Assembly: GCA_910587395.1 (NCBI GenBank)
Contig: CAJULJ010000008.1
Span: 1-64,000, forward strand
Direction of reading: 5' to 3'
DNA length: 64,000 bases
DNA from: an uncultured Oscillospiraceae bacterium
Lineage (GTDB): Bacteria; Bacillota; Clostridia; Oscillospirales; Oscillospiraceae
The position numbers and the translations under genes were made by a program. The notes beneath the pieces were generated by a model. That model saw only the letters and a list, made by a program, of their open reading frames with translations. It searched no databases and was not told the DNA's origin. Shown here one piece after another: positions 16,334 to 25,359 of the stretch; position 1 is the first letter of the stretch, and every line of letters begins with the position of its first letter.

Positions 16334-17382
16334 ATTGATCCCTCCTCTGGGGTATGGGTCTCTTCCTCCATGATCCTCCGACGCCGCAGCTGGCCGCAGG
16401 AGGCGTCGATGTCGCCCCCCAGCTTACGCCGCACCGTGGCGGTGACGCCGTGCCCCTCCAGCCTCTGCTGGAACTGCCGCACCCGGCGGCTGGGCTTCAG
16501 CGGCGACTCCGCCACCTCGTTCAGCGGAATCAGATTCACATGTCCCGGCTGACCCTTCAAAAGCCGTGCCAGCCGGTCCGCCTGCTCATCGCCGTCGTTG
16601 ACGCCGTCCACCATGGCATACTCGTAAGAGATGCGCCGCCCGGTGGTTTTGAAATACCGGCGGCAGGCGTCCATGAGCAGGTCCACCCCCACGGCCCGGT
16701 TCACTGGCATGAGCCGGGAGCGGGTCTCGTCGTCGGGGGCGTGGAGCGAGACGCTCAACGTCAATTGTAACCCAAGCTGGGCCAGTTTGTCAATTTGCTT
16801 TACCAGCCCGCAGGTGGACAGGGAGATGTGGCGCATGCCGATATTTACCCCGTCAGGGTGATTTACCAGGGCCAAAAACCGCAAAACATGGTCAAAGTTG
16901 TCCAGCGGCTCACCGATTCCCATCATAACGATGTTGGAAACAGTCTCTCCGCTGTCCTTTTCGCTAAATATTACCTGGTCCAAAATCTCGGCGGGGGTCA
17001 GGTCCCGGACCTTCCCGCCCAGGGTGGAGGCGCAGAACACACAGCCCATATTGCACCCCACCTGACTGGACACGCATACAGTATTCCCATGATGATAGCG
17101 CATCAAAACCGTTTCCACACAATTTCCGTCGCTCAAGCGCCATAAATATTTGATGGTGCCGTCCAGCTGGGACACCTGCCTGCGCTCCACCTGGGGGACG
17201 GTGAGGATACACTCCTCCTTCAGCCGCTCCCGCAGGGCCTTGGGCAGGTTGGTCATCTCATCGAAGGACTCCGCGCCTGCGTGGAGCCAGCGGAACACCT
17301 GCATAGCCCGGAATTTGGGCTGGCCCAGCTCTTTGAAATAGCCCTCCAGCTCCTCGGTTGTCATGGATTTCAGGTCGGTCAT
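16330..17382 (-). CDS. rlmN: 23S rRNA (adenine-2503-C2)/tRNA methyltransferase RlmN
   Basis: This radical-SAM enzyme methylates A2503 of 23S rRNA and A37 of some tRNAs. The radical-SAM cysteines are in GCNMGCVFCAST (CxxxCxxC). VMMGIGEPLDN is the glycine-rich SAM loop, and SLHAPDDETRSRLMP and SYEYAMVDGVNDG are family signatures. The mechanistic C-terminal cysteine is present in DIDASCGQLR. The ATG at 17382 is chosen over a GTG nine bases upstream that lies inside the ribosome-binding site. It begins 5 bp after the rsmB stop. Confidence 0.96.
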   Translation of the reverse strand: MTDLKSMTTEELEGYFKELGQPKFRAMQVFRWLHAGAESFDEMTNLPKALRERLKEECILTVPQVERRQVSQLDGTIKYLWRLSDGNCVETVLMRYHHGNTVCVSSQVGCNMGCVFCASTLGGKVRDLTPAEILDQVIFSEKDSGETVSNIVMMGIGEPLDNFDHVLRFLALVNHPDGVNIGMRHISLSTCGLVKQIDKLAQLGLQLTLSVSLHAPDDETRSRLMPVNRAVGVDLLMDACRRYFKTTGRRISYEYAMVDGVNDGDEQADRLARLLKGQPGHVNLIPLNEVAESPLKPSRRVRQFQQRLEGHGVTATVRRKLGGDIDASCGQLRRRRIMEEETHTPEEGSI

Positions 17383-17387
17383 GGGAA

Positions 17388-18707
17388 TCACCCCTTTCTG
17401 CGCAGCTTGGCCGCAAAAAAGCCGTCTGTGCCGTGGATGTGGGGCCAGAAGGTCAATCTTCCTGGCTGGGGGCCCAGATGGGGCAGCTCAAAGGACTCCA
17501 GCTCAAAATCCGGGCGTCCGGCCAGGAAGCTGTCCACAATTTCTTCGTTCTCCCGGCGCAGGAGGGTGCAGGTGGAGTACACCAGCACTCCGCCGGGCCG
17601 GACATACCGGGCGCAGTTGTCCAAAATGCCCCGCTGGACCCTTGGCAGGCCCTTCAGCGGTTCCGGGTCCTTATAGCGTATGTCCGGCTTCTTGCGGATG
17701 ATGCCAAGCCCGGAGCAGGGCACGTCGGTGAGCACCGTGTCGAACCTCTCCAGCCAGTCCTCCCGGGTCTGGGCGGCGTTCTGGAGAGTGGGCTTGATGA
17801 CGCTCAGGCCCAGCCGGTCCCGGCCCGCCTCCAGCAGCTTGATCTTGTGGGGGTGGATGTCGCAGGAAATCAGCTCCCCCCGGTTTTCCATGGCAATGGC
17901 GGCGGCGAAGGACTTGCCGCCGGGGGCGGCGCAGCAGTCCAGCACCCGCTGGCCCGGCCTTGGGTCCGCCGCCGCTACCGCCAGACGGGACGCCGCGTCC
18001 TGAACGTAAAACGCCCCATGACGGAAAGCGTCCAGCCGCTCCAAATCGCCCGTCCCGGTAAGCAGCAGGCAGTTTGGAAGCCAGGAATGGGGCTCCGCCT
18101 CGACACCCGCTGCCCGCAGCTCCTCCGCTAACTTTTCCGGCGTGATTTTCAAGGTGTTCACTTGCGCGGTAGTGGGGGGCTGTTCATTGTCGGCTTGCAG
18201 GAGCGCCTCCGCACCCTCCAGCCCAAGCCGTTCCGCAAACTCCTCCACCAGCCACCGGGGATGGCTGTACCGGATGGACAGCGCTTCGATGCCGTCCCGG
18301 CCCTTAACCTCCGGCGCCTCCTCCCGGAGCAGCGCCCGGAGAACGCCGTTTACAAGCCCCGCCGTCCGGGGATTCCGGCTGTGCTTTTTTGCCAGCTCCA
18401 CCGCCTCGTTCACCGCCGCGCTGGCGGGGATCTTGTCCAGAAACAGCAGCTGGTACGCCGCCACCCGCAAATCGCACAGCACCTTGACATCCAGTTTGTC
18501 CAGCTTCATGGAGCACACCCGGCTCAGCCGCCAGTCCAGCAGCAGCCGGTTTTGCAGCACTCCGTAGCACAGCCGGGAGGCCAGGGCCGCGTCCCGGCGG
18601 TCCAGCCCATGCTCCCGAATGGCCCGCTTCAAATGGCCGTCCGACCAAGCCCCCTGCCGCTCACAGGCGGCCAGGGTCAGCACCGCCGTCTCTCTGGGGT
18701 CACCCAT
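17388..18707 (-). CDS. rsmB: 16S rRNA (cytosine-967-C5)-methyltransferase RsmB
   Basis: RsmB forms m5C967 in 16S rRNA. The 439 residues comprise an N-terminal NusB-like RNA-binding domain (about 1-140, with VNEAVELAKKHS and GLVNGVLRALLRE) and a C-terminal methyltransferase with VLDCCAAPGGKS, the motif IV catalytic pair TDVPCSGLG and motif VI YSTCTLLRREN. The ATG at 18707 has AGGAG 8 bases upstream inside the end of fmt. Confidence 0.95.
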   Translation of the reverse strand: MGDPRETAVLTLAACERQGAWSDGHLKRAIREHGLDRRDAALASRLCYGVLQNRLLLDWRLSRVCSMKLDKLDVKVLCDLRVAAYQLLFLDKIPASAAVNEAVELAKKHSRNPRTAGLVNGVLRALLREEAPEVKGRDGIEALSIRYSHPRWLVEEFAERLGLEGAEALLQADNEQPPTTAQVNTLKITPEKLAEELRAAGVEAEPHSWLPNCLLLTGTGDLERLDAFRHGAFYVQDAASRLAVAAADPRPGQRVLDCCAAPGGKSFAAAIAMENRGELISCDIHPHKIKLLEAGRDRLGLSVIKPTLQNAAQTREDWLERFDTVLTDVPCSGLGIIRKKPDIRYKDPEPLKGLPRVQRGILDNCARYVRPGGVLVYSTCTLLRRENEEIVDSFLAGRPDFELESFELPHLGPQPGRLTFWPHIHGTDGFFAAKLRRKG

Positions 18708-18712
18708 GGGCG

Positions 18713-19654
18713 TCACTCCTGCTTTGTCAGCACCGTCCCGGTGGGGATGGGATGGCCCAGCAGAAAGGCGGACGCCGCCATGGCCTTTTTGCCGTCGGGC
18801 TGGAGCTCCAGAATGTCCAGCACAGCTCCGTCCCCGCAGGCCACCCGCAGGCCCTTCTTGTCCGCCTGCAAAACGGTGCCGGAGGCTTTATTCGTGGCCT
18901 CGCCGGACAGGGCTGTGCGCAGGACCTTGCACCGCACACCGTCCAGCACCGCCGTGGCGGAGGGCCAGGGGTACAGCCCCCGCACCTGGTCGTGGAGCTG
19001 CCGGGCGGTCCTGCCCCAATCCATAGGGGACTGCTCCCGGGACAGCATGGAGGCGTGGCTGGCCTGGCTGTGGTCCTGAGGGACGGGCTTCGCCGTACCC
19101 GCCTCCAGCTCCTTAACCGTCTCCACCAGCAACTCCGCGCCCATCTGCGCCAGCCGGTCATAGAGCTGGGCGGCATTCTCGTTTAAATCGATGGGGGTCT
19201 TGGCCTGGGCCAGAATGTCCCCGGTGTCCACTCCCTCCGCCATATACTGGATGGTCACGCCCGTCTCATCCTCGCCGTTGAGGATAGCCCAGTTGATGGG
19301 CGCCGCCCCCCGGTACTTGGGCAGCAGGGACGAGTGTACATTGATGCATCCCAGCCGGGGCAAATCCAAAATATCAGTGGGCAGAATTTTCCCGTAGGCC
19401 GCCACCACGATGAGGTCCGGGGCCAGCTCCTGGAGAATGCCCAGCGCCTCCCCATCCCGCATTTTGGCGGGCTGGTACACACTCAGCCCCAGCCCCAGCG
19501 CCAGCTGCTTCACCGGGGACTGCTGGAGCCTCATCCCCCGGTTTTTCGGCTTGTCCGGCTGGGTGAACACGCCGCACACCTCATACCCCGCCGACCCCAG
19601 CGCTCTCAGCGACGGCACGGCGAACTCCGGCGTGCCCATAAAGACGATTTTCAT
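18713..19654 (-). CDS. fmt: Methionyl-tRNA formyltransferase
   Basis: Fmt formylates initiator Met-tRNA using 10-formyl-THF. The 313 residues start with KIVFMGTPEFAVPSLRAL. The active-site region includes INVHSSLLPKYRGAAPINWAIL (Asn and His catalytic) and ETGVTIQYMAEGVDTGDIL. The C-terminal OB-fold domain includes PWPSATAVLDG. Its start overlaps the def stop by 4 bp. Together with def it forms the formyl-methionine cycle. Confidence 0.97.
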   Translation of the reverse strand: MKIVFMGTPEFAVPSLRALGSAGYEVCGVFTQPDKPKNRGMRLQQSPVKQLALGLGLSVYQPAKMRDGEALGILQELAPDLIVVAAYGKILPTDILDLPRLGCINVHSSLLPKYRGAAPINWAILNGEDETGVTIQYMAEGVDTGDILAQAKTPIDLNENAAQLYDRLAQMGAELLVETVKELEAGTAKPVPQDHSQASHASMLSREQSPMDWGRTARQLHDQVRGLYPWPSATAVLDGVRCKVLRTALSGEATNKASGTVLQADKKGLRVACGDGAVLDILELQPDGKKAMAASAFLLGHPIPTGTVLTKQE

Positions 19655-20214
19655 CTTTTCTTTCCCCTTTTCCGCCTGGCTTTCTCACGCTTTTCCGATT
19701 TCACCGGCTTCTCACGCTGCTCCGGCTCCTCCTCTTCCGCCTCCATGGCGTCGATCTCGTCCGGCGTGTACAGCTGGTCGGTGTGCTCCACAAAAAGATG
19801 GCCGTCCAAATGCTCCAGCTCATGGCAGAGGCAGCGGGCCACCAGCTCCTCCCCGGACACCTCGAAGAACATGCCGTCCCGGTCCTGGGCCCGGACAGTG
19901 ACGAAATTGGGCCGGGGCACCCAGCCGTACTGGTTGGGCACGCTGAGGCAGCCCTCCCAGCCATCCTGCTCCCCGGACTGGTCCACGATCACCGGGTTGA
20001 CCAGCTCAATGATCTGCTCGTTCTCGTCCTCCACCACCACGACCCGGCGCAGAATGCCGATCTGGGGCGCAGCTAGGCCCACCCCGCCGGCGTTTTCCAG
20101 CGTCTCCTTCAAATCGTCCAGCAGCCAATGGAGCTTCTGGTCGAATTTCTCCACAGGGCGGCAGGTCTTGGTGAGGGCCGGGTCGCCCTGGGTCAGAATC
20201 TTTCTCAGTGACAT
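19651..20214 (-). CDS. def: Peptide deformylase
   Basis: Def removes the N-terminal formyl group from nascent proteins. The three family motifs are present: GVGLAAPQIG, EGCLSVP (metal-binding Cys) and CHELEHLDG (the HExxH metal and catalytic residues). The 187-residue length includes an unusual C-terminal acidic then lysine/arginine-rich tail (about residues 155-187) that is longer than in most deformylases and could bind the ribosome. Confidence 0.96.
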   Translation of the reverse strand: MSLRKILTQGDPALTKTCRPVEKFDQKLHWLLDDLKETLENAGGVGLAAPQIGILRRVVVVEDENEQIIELVNPVIVDQSGEQDGWEGCLSVPNQYGWVPRPNFVTVRAQDRDGMFFEVSGEELVARCLCHELEHLDGHLFVEHTDQLYTPDEIDAMEAEEEEPEQREKPVKSEKREKARRKRGKKR

Positions 20215-20231
20215 GGTGGGTTCCTCCTCGT

Positions 20232-22703
20232 TTAATCCAGGGGGTTCAGATCGGCGAACAGAGCCACCCCCCGGTTCTGTTTATCCGCCTGGGCCTGACG
20301 GAGCAGATGCGCCGCCAGCAGCCGCATGGCCTTGGTATTCTGCGTGTTCAAAATCAGCCGGTAGCGGTAGCGCTCGTTCACCTTTGCCACCGCCGCCGGA
20401 GCGGGTCCCAGCAGGCGGTAAGCCGTCCCCGCGTAATCCGGGCTGCTCAGCGCCGCGCCCAGCGCGTCCCGCAGGCGCAGCAGAGCCCTCAGCACCGCCG
20501 TCTCCTCCAACCCGGAGGCGCACAGCACAAACAGGTCTGCGCAGGGCGGCAGGCCCCGGATCTCCCGGACCCGGATCTCCTGGGCATAGAAGCTGTCGTA
20601 ATCCTGGCAGGCGGCAAAACGGATCACGTCGTTGTCCGGGGTAAAGGTCTGGATCACCGCCTCGCCCTTTTTCTCTCCCCGGCCCGCCCGGCCCACCACC
20701 TGGGTGAGCAGCGAAAAGGCCCGCTCGGCGGCGTGGATGCCGCCGGTGTACAGCAGCTGGTCCGCCGACACCGCCCCCACCAGTGTGACGTTCTCAAAAT
20801 CCAGCCCCTTTGCCACCATCTGAGTACCCAGCAGAATGGGAATACGCTCTTTCCGGAACTTTTCCAGGATATTTTCGTGGCTGTGGACAGCGGATACCGT
20901 GTCCGCGTCCATGCGCAGCACCCCCACGCCGGGAAACAGGCTGTGCAGCTCCTCCTCCACCTTCTGGGTGCCCGCGCCGATGAAGTTCAGCAGTCCCCCG
21001 CAGCTGGGGCACCGGTCCGGCAGCGGCTGGGACCAGCCGCAGTAATGGCACATCAGCCGCCGGTTGGCCGAGTGATAGGTGAGGTGGACCGAGCACCGGG
21101 GGCAGGCGGGGGTCTCCCCGCACTCGCCGCAGGTGACCATACGGCTGGCTCCCCGGCGGTTGAGGAACAAAATGGCCTGCTCTCCCCGGTCGATGACCTC
21201 CCACAGCTTTTTAGCCAGCGGGCCGCTGATGGTGCCTCCGTTACCGCCCCGCAGCTCGTCCTTCATGTCCGCCACCGTGACCTGGGGGAGCACCCGCTCA
21301 TTATACCGGTGGTTCAGCGCAAAAAAATGATAATCTCCCCGCCGGGCGCGGTACATGGTCTCCACCGACGGCGTGGCCGACCCCAGCAGCAGCAGCGCCC
21401 CCGCCTTGTGGCAGCGGTACCGGGCCACCTCACGGGCGTGATACCGGGGGTTCTGCTCCGATTTATAGGACGGCTCCTGCTCCTCATCCAGGATAATAAC
21501 GCCCAAATCGGGCAGCGGCGCGAATACGGCGGAGCGTGTTCCCACCACCACCCGGGCCTCTCCCCGGCGGGCCCGCTTCCACTCGTCGCACCGCTCCCCG
21601 GCGGACAGGGATGAGTGAAGAATCGCCACCTCATGGCCGAAATGGGAGGTAAAAATCCGCATGAGCTGTGGGGTGAGGGAAATCTCCGGCACCATAACCA
21701 GGGCCGTCCTGCCCTGGTTCAGCAGAGCATGAATCAATTTGAGATACACCTGCGTTTTACCGCTTCCGGTAACGCCGTACAGCAGCGCGGCTCCTCCCCG
21801 CTCCGTCAGGCCCAGCAACCCCTCATAAGCGGCCTGCTGCTCCCCGTTCAGCTCCAACGGGGCGGGCTTTTCATACACAGGCGCCTGAGGGCGGCGGTAC
21901 ACCTCCCGCTTGGTAAGGGTGAGCACCCCCATCCGCTCCAGCGCGCGCAGGGTGGTCATGGACGCGCCGGTGAAATAGCACAGCTCCTTGGCGGAGGTCT
22001 CCCCCACCGCGCAGATGGTCTCCCCGGCGGCGTACTGGAGGCGCGCCCGCCGCCGCTTGGGCTCCAGCAGCGCTATGGCGTCGCTGGGGTCCATGGCCAG
22101 CGTTGCGATCTGCTCCGTCCTGTCGTTCACCCCGCGCTGGGCGCTGGACTCCCAGACGACGGCACCCTTCCTCTCCAGCTCCCGGATGGCCGGACCGGGG
22201 TCGGACACGCCGAAGGCCGTCCGGATATTTCCCACCTCCGCCCAACCGCCGTTGGCAAATAACAGCTCCACCAGCTTCTGAGCCCGTTTGGACTCCCCAG
22301 CCGCCTCATAGGCCGCCTCCCGGTCCACGCCGGGGGCCACGCGCCAGCAGTCCTTGAGGGAAAACCACAGTCCCGCCGGCAGCATGGCCCGCATGGCGTC
22401 GTAAACGGTGCAGAAATACTGCTCCCGCATCCACAGCGCCAGCCGGACGGCGGACTCATCCAGAAGCGGCTCCTCGTCCAGCAGGGCCAGGACGGATTTC
22501 AGCTTTGCCGTATCCTCCCGCTCCCCAAGAGCCAGCACGATGCCGTCACAGGTCTTGTTCCCCCGCCCAAAGGGCGCCGCCGTCCGCATCCCGGGCCGCA
22601 GCGCTCCCTCCAGCGCGGGAGGAACCAGGTAATCATAGGGCCGGTCGATGGCGTAGGTGGCCGCGGACACGGCGAGCTTCGCGATCTTTGCCACCTGCTC
22701 CAT
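20232..22703 (-). CDS. priA: Primosomal replication-restart helicase PriA
   Basis: PriA recognises stalled forks and reloads the replisome. The protein is about 823 residues. An N-terminal DNA-binding domain (DRPYDYLVP) is followed by a superfamily 2 helicase with GVTGSGKTQVY (Walker A), ILDEEQEPSYK (Walker B), GSATPSVE and a C-terminal GRAGRGEKKGEA. The zinc-binding cysteines lie between motifs IV and V (CGECGETPACPRC, CHYCG, CPSCGG). The ribosome-binding AGGAGG abuts the ATG at 22703, so the GTG at 22694 with a 9-base spacing may be the true start. Confidence 0.95.
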   Translation of the reverse strand: MEQVAKIAKLAVSAATYAIDRPYDYLVPPALEGALRPGMRTAAPFGRGNKTCDGIVLALGEREDTAKLKSVLALLDEEPLLDESAVRLALWMREQYFCTVYDAMRAMLPAGLWFSLKDCWRVAPGVDREAAYEAAGESKRAQKLVELLFANGGWAEVGNIRTAFGVSDPGPAIRELERKGAVVWESSAQRGVNDRTEQIATLAMDPSDAIALLEPKRRRARLQYAAGETICAVGETSAKELCYFTGASMTTLRALERMGVLTLTKREVYRRPQAPVYEKPAPLELNGEQQAAYEGLLGLTERGGAALLYGVTGSGKTQVYLKLIHALLNQGRTALVMVPEISLTPQLMRIFTSHFGHEVAILHSSLSAGERCDEWKRARRGEARVVVGTRSAVFAPLPDLGVIILDEEQEPSYKSEQNPRYHAREVARYRCHKAGALLLLGSATPSVETMYRARRGDYHFFALNHRYNERVLPQVTVADMKDELRGGNGGTISGPLAKKLWEVIDRGEQAILFLNRRGASRMVTCGECGETPACPRCSVHLTYHSANRRLMCHYCGWSQPLPDRCPSCGGLLNFIGAGTQKVEEELHSLFPGVGVLRMDADTVSAVHSHENILEKFRKERIPILLGTQMVAKGLDFENVTLVGAVSADQLLYTGGIHAAERAFSLLTQVVGRAGRGEKKGEAVIQTFTPDNDVIRFAACQDYDSFYAQEIRVREIRGLPPCADLFVLCASGLEETAVLRALLRLRDALGAALSSPDYAGTAYRLLGPAPAAVAKVNERYRYRLILNTQNTKAMRLLAAHLLRQAQADKQNRGVALFADLNPLD

Positions 22704-22720
22704 CCTCCTCCCTTGACGCT

Positions 22721-22756
22721 CCAAAGGGCAAGCAGTACGCCCGCTTGCCCTTTTGG
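22721..22756 (-). repeat. Intra-operon hairpin between rpoZ and priA
   Basis: An inverted repeat CCAAAGGGCAAGC / GCTTGCCCTTTTGG lies between rpoZ and the priA ribosome-binding site. It lacks a T run and may tune expression or RNA processing. Confidence 0.5.
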
Positions 22757-22761
22757 GGTCT

Positions 22762-23016
22762 TTACTCTTGCGCTTCGACCTCTGAATCTTCCTCTGCGGA
22801 CTCTTCGGCGGACAGTTCCTCCTCCGCCTCCTCCACGGTCAGCGTGCCGTCGGCCACCTCCTGAATGGCCAGGGACACGGCCTTCTCCTCCAGCGGCTCG
22901 CCGGAGGCCTCCGACTCGCTGGACAGCTTCCGGGCCCGGCTTGCCACCAGATTCACCAGCATATAACGGCTGGGCACCTGGCCCAGCAGATCCTTGATAG
23001 GGGGATAGAGCAGCAT
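22762..23016 (-). CDS. rpoZ: RNA polymerase omega subunit
   Basis: Omega aids assembly and stability of RNA polymerase and binds the beta-prime subunit. The 84 residues begin MLLYPPIKDLLGQVPSRYML and continue VNLVASRARKL, the conserved omega core. The C-terminal half is highly acidic (EEAEEELSAEESAEEDSE). It lies after gmk as in most Firmicutes; the coaBC gene often found next is absent here. Confidence 0.93.
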   Translation of the reverse strand: MLLYPPIKDLLGQVPSRYMLVNLVASRARKLSSESEASGEPLEEKAVSLAIQEVADGTLTVEEAEEELSAEESAEEDSEVEAQE

Positions 23017-23043
23017 AAAAATCCTTCCTTTCCGATGTTACGG

Positions 23044-23670
23044 TCAATCCCGGCCGATGATGCTCTCGGCCAAATGGAGCCTCTTCTGGGTGCGGCACTG
23101 CTCCGCCTGGAGGATGGACTGAATCTCCTGAGCGGCCTCCATCACCGTGTCGTTCACCACCAGATAGTCGTAGTGCACACACTCCCGGCACTCCTGCCGG
23201 GCCTTTTCCAGCCGGCGCTGGATGACCTCCTCCTCGTCGGTGTTCCGGCGGTGGAGGCGGCGGGACAGCTCCTCAATGGAGGGCGGGATCAGGAAGATCA
23301 GCACCGCCTCCGGGCAACGCTCCTTCACCTTGGCCGCGCCCTGGACCTCGATGTCCAGCAGCACATCCACTCCCCGGTCCAGCTGCTCCCGGATCACCTT
23401 CAGCGACGTGCCGTAGTAATTGCCCACGTACTCCGCATGCTCCAGCAGCTCGTCGGCGGCGATCATCCGCTCGAACTCCTCCCGGGAGACGAAGTTGTAA
23501 TTGACCCCGTCCTCCTCCCCGGTCCGGGGCCGGCGGGTGGTGAAGGACACGGAGAAGTGAATGTCCCTCCGGCTGCTCAGCAGCTCGGAGATCACGGTGC
23601 TCTTTCCCACCCCGGAGGGGCCGGACAGCACGATCAGCTCCCCCCGCGTTTTCTTCTGTGATATGCTCAT
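23044..23670 (-). CDS. gmk: Guanylate kinase
   Basis: Gmk phosphorylates GMP to GDP. The 208 residues show P-loop GPSGVGKST (17-25), GMP-binding SFTTRRPRTGEEDGVNY, EYVGNYYGTS, LLDIEVQGA and the lid RRLHRRNTDEEEVIQRRL. The ATG at 23670 overlaps the remA stop by 4 bp. Confidence 0.97.
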   Translation of the reverse strand: MSISQKKTRGELIVLSGPSGVGKSTVISELLSSRRDIHFSVSFTTRRPRTGEEDGVNYNFVSREEFERMIAADELLEHAEYVGNYYGTSLKVIREQLDRGVDVLLDIEVQGAAKVKERCPEAVLIFLIPPSIEELSRRLHRRNTDEEEVIQRRLEKARQECRECVHYDYLVVNDTVMEAAQEIQSILQAEQCRTQKRLHLAESIIGRD

Positions 23671-23927
23671 GGCGTCTCCTCCTCTGCTTCCCCGTCCGGA
23701 CCGAACCGGGCGGACACCTGCTCCGTGGGCAGGGACGACCAGATCACATGGCCGCTGTCCATCACCAGCACCGACTTCGTCTTGCGCCCGAAGCTGGCGT
23801 CGATGAGCACACCCCGCTCCCTGGCCTCCTGACCCAGCCGCTTCACCGGGGCCGAGTCCGGGCTGACAATGGCCACCACCCGCTGGGCGGACACCATATT
23901 CCCAAATCCGATGTTGACAAGCTTCAT
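23667..23927 (-). CDS. remA: RemA-type DNA-binding regulator (DUF370)
   Basis: RemA in Bacillus subtilis is a ring-forming DNA-binding protein that activates biofilm-matrix and osmoprotection genes. The 86-residue protein has the family pattern KLVNIGFGNMVSAQRVVAIV, SPDSAPVKRL and RGVLIDASFGRKTKSVLVMD with the DNA-contacting Arg/Lys loop. The ATG at 23927 follows GGAG; a GTG nine bases earlier is less likely. In Clostridia its targets are not known. Its place between yicC and gmk is conserved. Confidence 0.93.
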   Translation of the reverse strand: MKLVNIGFGNMVSAQRVVAIVSPDSAPVKRLGQEARERGVLIDASFGRKTKSVLVMDSGHVIWSSLPTEQVSARFGPDGEAEEETP

Positions 23928-23932
23928 CCGCG

Positions 23933-24820
23933 TCACTCCAGATTCTGGACCTGCTCGCGGATCTTCTCAATCTCCGCCTTCATGTCCACCACCCGGCGGG
24001 TGATCTCGATGTCGTTGCATTTGGAACCGATGGTGTTGGTCTCCCGGTTGAACTCCTGAATGAGGAAGTCCAGCTTTCGCCCCACGGCGCCCCCCGCCGC
24101 CAGCAGCTCCCGCAGCTGGCTCAGGTGGCTGTGGAGGCGGACAGTCTCCTCGTCCACCGCCACCTTGTCGGCAAAGATGGCCGCCTCGGTGAGCAATCGG
24201 GCCTCGTCGATCTGTGTGTTCTGGAGCACCTCCTTCATTTTAGCCTCCAGACGGGTCCGGTAGTCAGACACCGTCTGAGGAGAACGCTCCTCCACCTCGC
24301 CCAGCAGACGCTCAATGGCGTCCGCCCTGCCCAGAATATCGTCTGTGAGCCGCCGCCCCTCCTTTTCCCGCATGGAGTTGAAATCGGCGATGGCCAGATC
24401 CAGCGCGGACAGCAGACGCTCCTTCATGGCGTCCAGGTCCTCCTCCTGCTTCTCCACCGTGAGCACATCGGGGAACCGGGCCAGATCAGAGACATCGTAC
24501 TTTTTCCTGACGCCGCCGTCCCCCAGCTCTCGAAGCTGTCTGAGCGCCTCAATGTAGCCTTTTGCCAGCGTCTCGTTCACCGTGACGGTGACCTCATCCC
24601 CCCCGGACCGGGTGATGGTGACGAACACATCCACCTTGCCCCGGGCCACGCCGCCCTGCACCCTGGCCTTCATGGCATCCTCCGCGAAGATGTAGGCCCT
24701 GGGCATTTTCACCGCACAGTCCAGGTAGCGGTTGTTCACCGCCCGCAGCTCCACGGTGACCTGGACGCCGTCGTCAAAGGACCGTTCTCCCCGGCCGTAG
24801 CCGGTCATGCTTTTCACCAT
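23933..24820 (-). CDS. yicC: YicC/YloC family endoribonuclease
   Basis: YicC-type proteins are endoribonucleases linked to small-RNA and mRNA turnover. The 295 residues start VKSMTGYGRGERSFDD, with VELRAVNNRYLDCAVKMPR. The C-terminal DUF1732 part shows LLTEAAIFADKVAVDEE and GRKLDFLIQEFNRETNTIGSK. The ATG at 24820 has AGGTGAG upstream. It lies at the head of the conserved yicC-remA-gmk-rpoZ cluster. Confidence 0.93.
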   Translation of the reverse strand: MVKSMTGYGRGERSFDDGVQVTVELRAVNNRYLDCAVKMPRAYIFAEDAMKARVQGGVARGKVDVFVTITRSGGDEVTVTVNETLAKGYIEALRQLRELGDGGVRKKYDVSDLARFPDVLTVEKQEEDLDAMKERLLSALDLAIADFNSMREKEGRRLTDDILGRADAIERLLGEVEERSPQTVSDYRTRLEAKMKEVLQNTQIDEARLLTEAAIFADKVAVDEETVRLHSHLSQLRELLAAGGAVGRKLDFLIQEFNRETNTIGSKCNDIEITRRVVDMKAEIEKIREQVQNLE

Positions 24821-24836
24821 TTCACTCACCTGCTTT

Positions 24837-25358
24837 TCACTGGACCGCACGCTGGACGCGGGCGATATACACCGCGATCAGCCGGCTGAATCCGAAATCA
24901 TATGCCAAAAACACCACATTTGCCGCCAGATACAACACCCATACCGAGCTTCCCAGCACCTCGGGCAGAGAGCCCAGCATGGCCGCCGCCATGGTCAGAT
25001 ACAGCACCGTAAAGGCGGCGTTGAAATAGCCCAGCTTGAGGAGAAATTCCACCGGCTTTTTCCGCAGCCCCTCCGCCAGGGACTTCACCATGGGGTACAG
25101 CCCGAACAGGACGGCGAACAGCAGCGCGCAGAATTTGTCCGGAGCCAGCAGCAGCGCCAGAATGGACGCCCCCGCCCAGCACAGGAATCCCGCCTTCAGT
25201 CCCAGGTCGATCACCGCCGCCGCGGGCAGCAGCCCCCCCAGCGCCACGATCCCCCACCGGCCTGTGGGGGCGATGCAGGCCAAGTACACCAAAACCACCG
25301 CCAGCGCGCCTAAAATGGCCGGATATGCCACCTGGACGGCTTTATTTTTTCTTCTCAT
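24837..25358 (-). CDS. Polytopic membrane protein of unknown function
   Basis: The 173-residue protein starts with a basic RRKNK stretch followed by about five hydrophobic helices (roughly residues 11-30, 36-58, 60-88, 100-126 and 132-160). The pattern, including a central LFAVLFGLYPMVKSLAEG loop, recalls small ECF-transporter S-component-like or YybS-like proteins, but I do not recognise the family. It starts 1 bp after the dnaJ-like stop, so it is in the same operon. Confidence 0.8.
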   Translation of the reverse strand: MRRKNKAVQVAYPAILGALAVVLVYLACIAPTGRWGIVALGGLLPAAAVIDLGLKAGFLCWAGASILALLLAPDKFCALLFAVLFGLYPMVKSLAEGLRKKPVEFLLKLGYFNAAFTVLYLTMAAAMLGSLPEVLGSSVWVLYLAANVVFLAYDFGFSRLIAVYIARVQRAVQ

Positions 25359-25359
25359 A

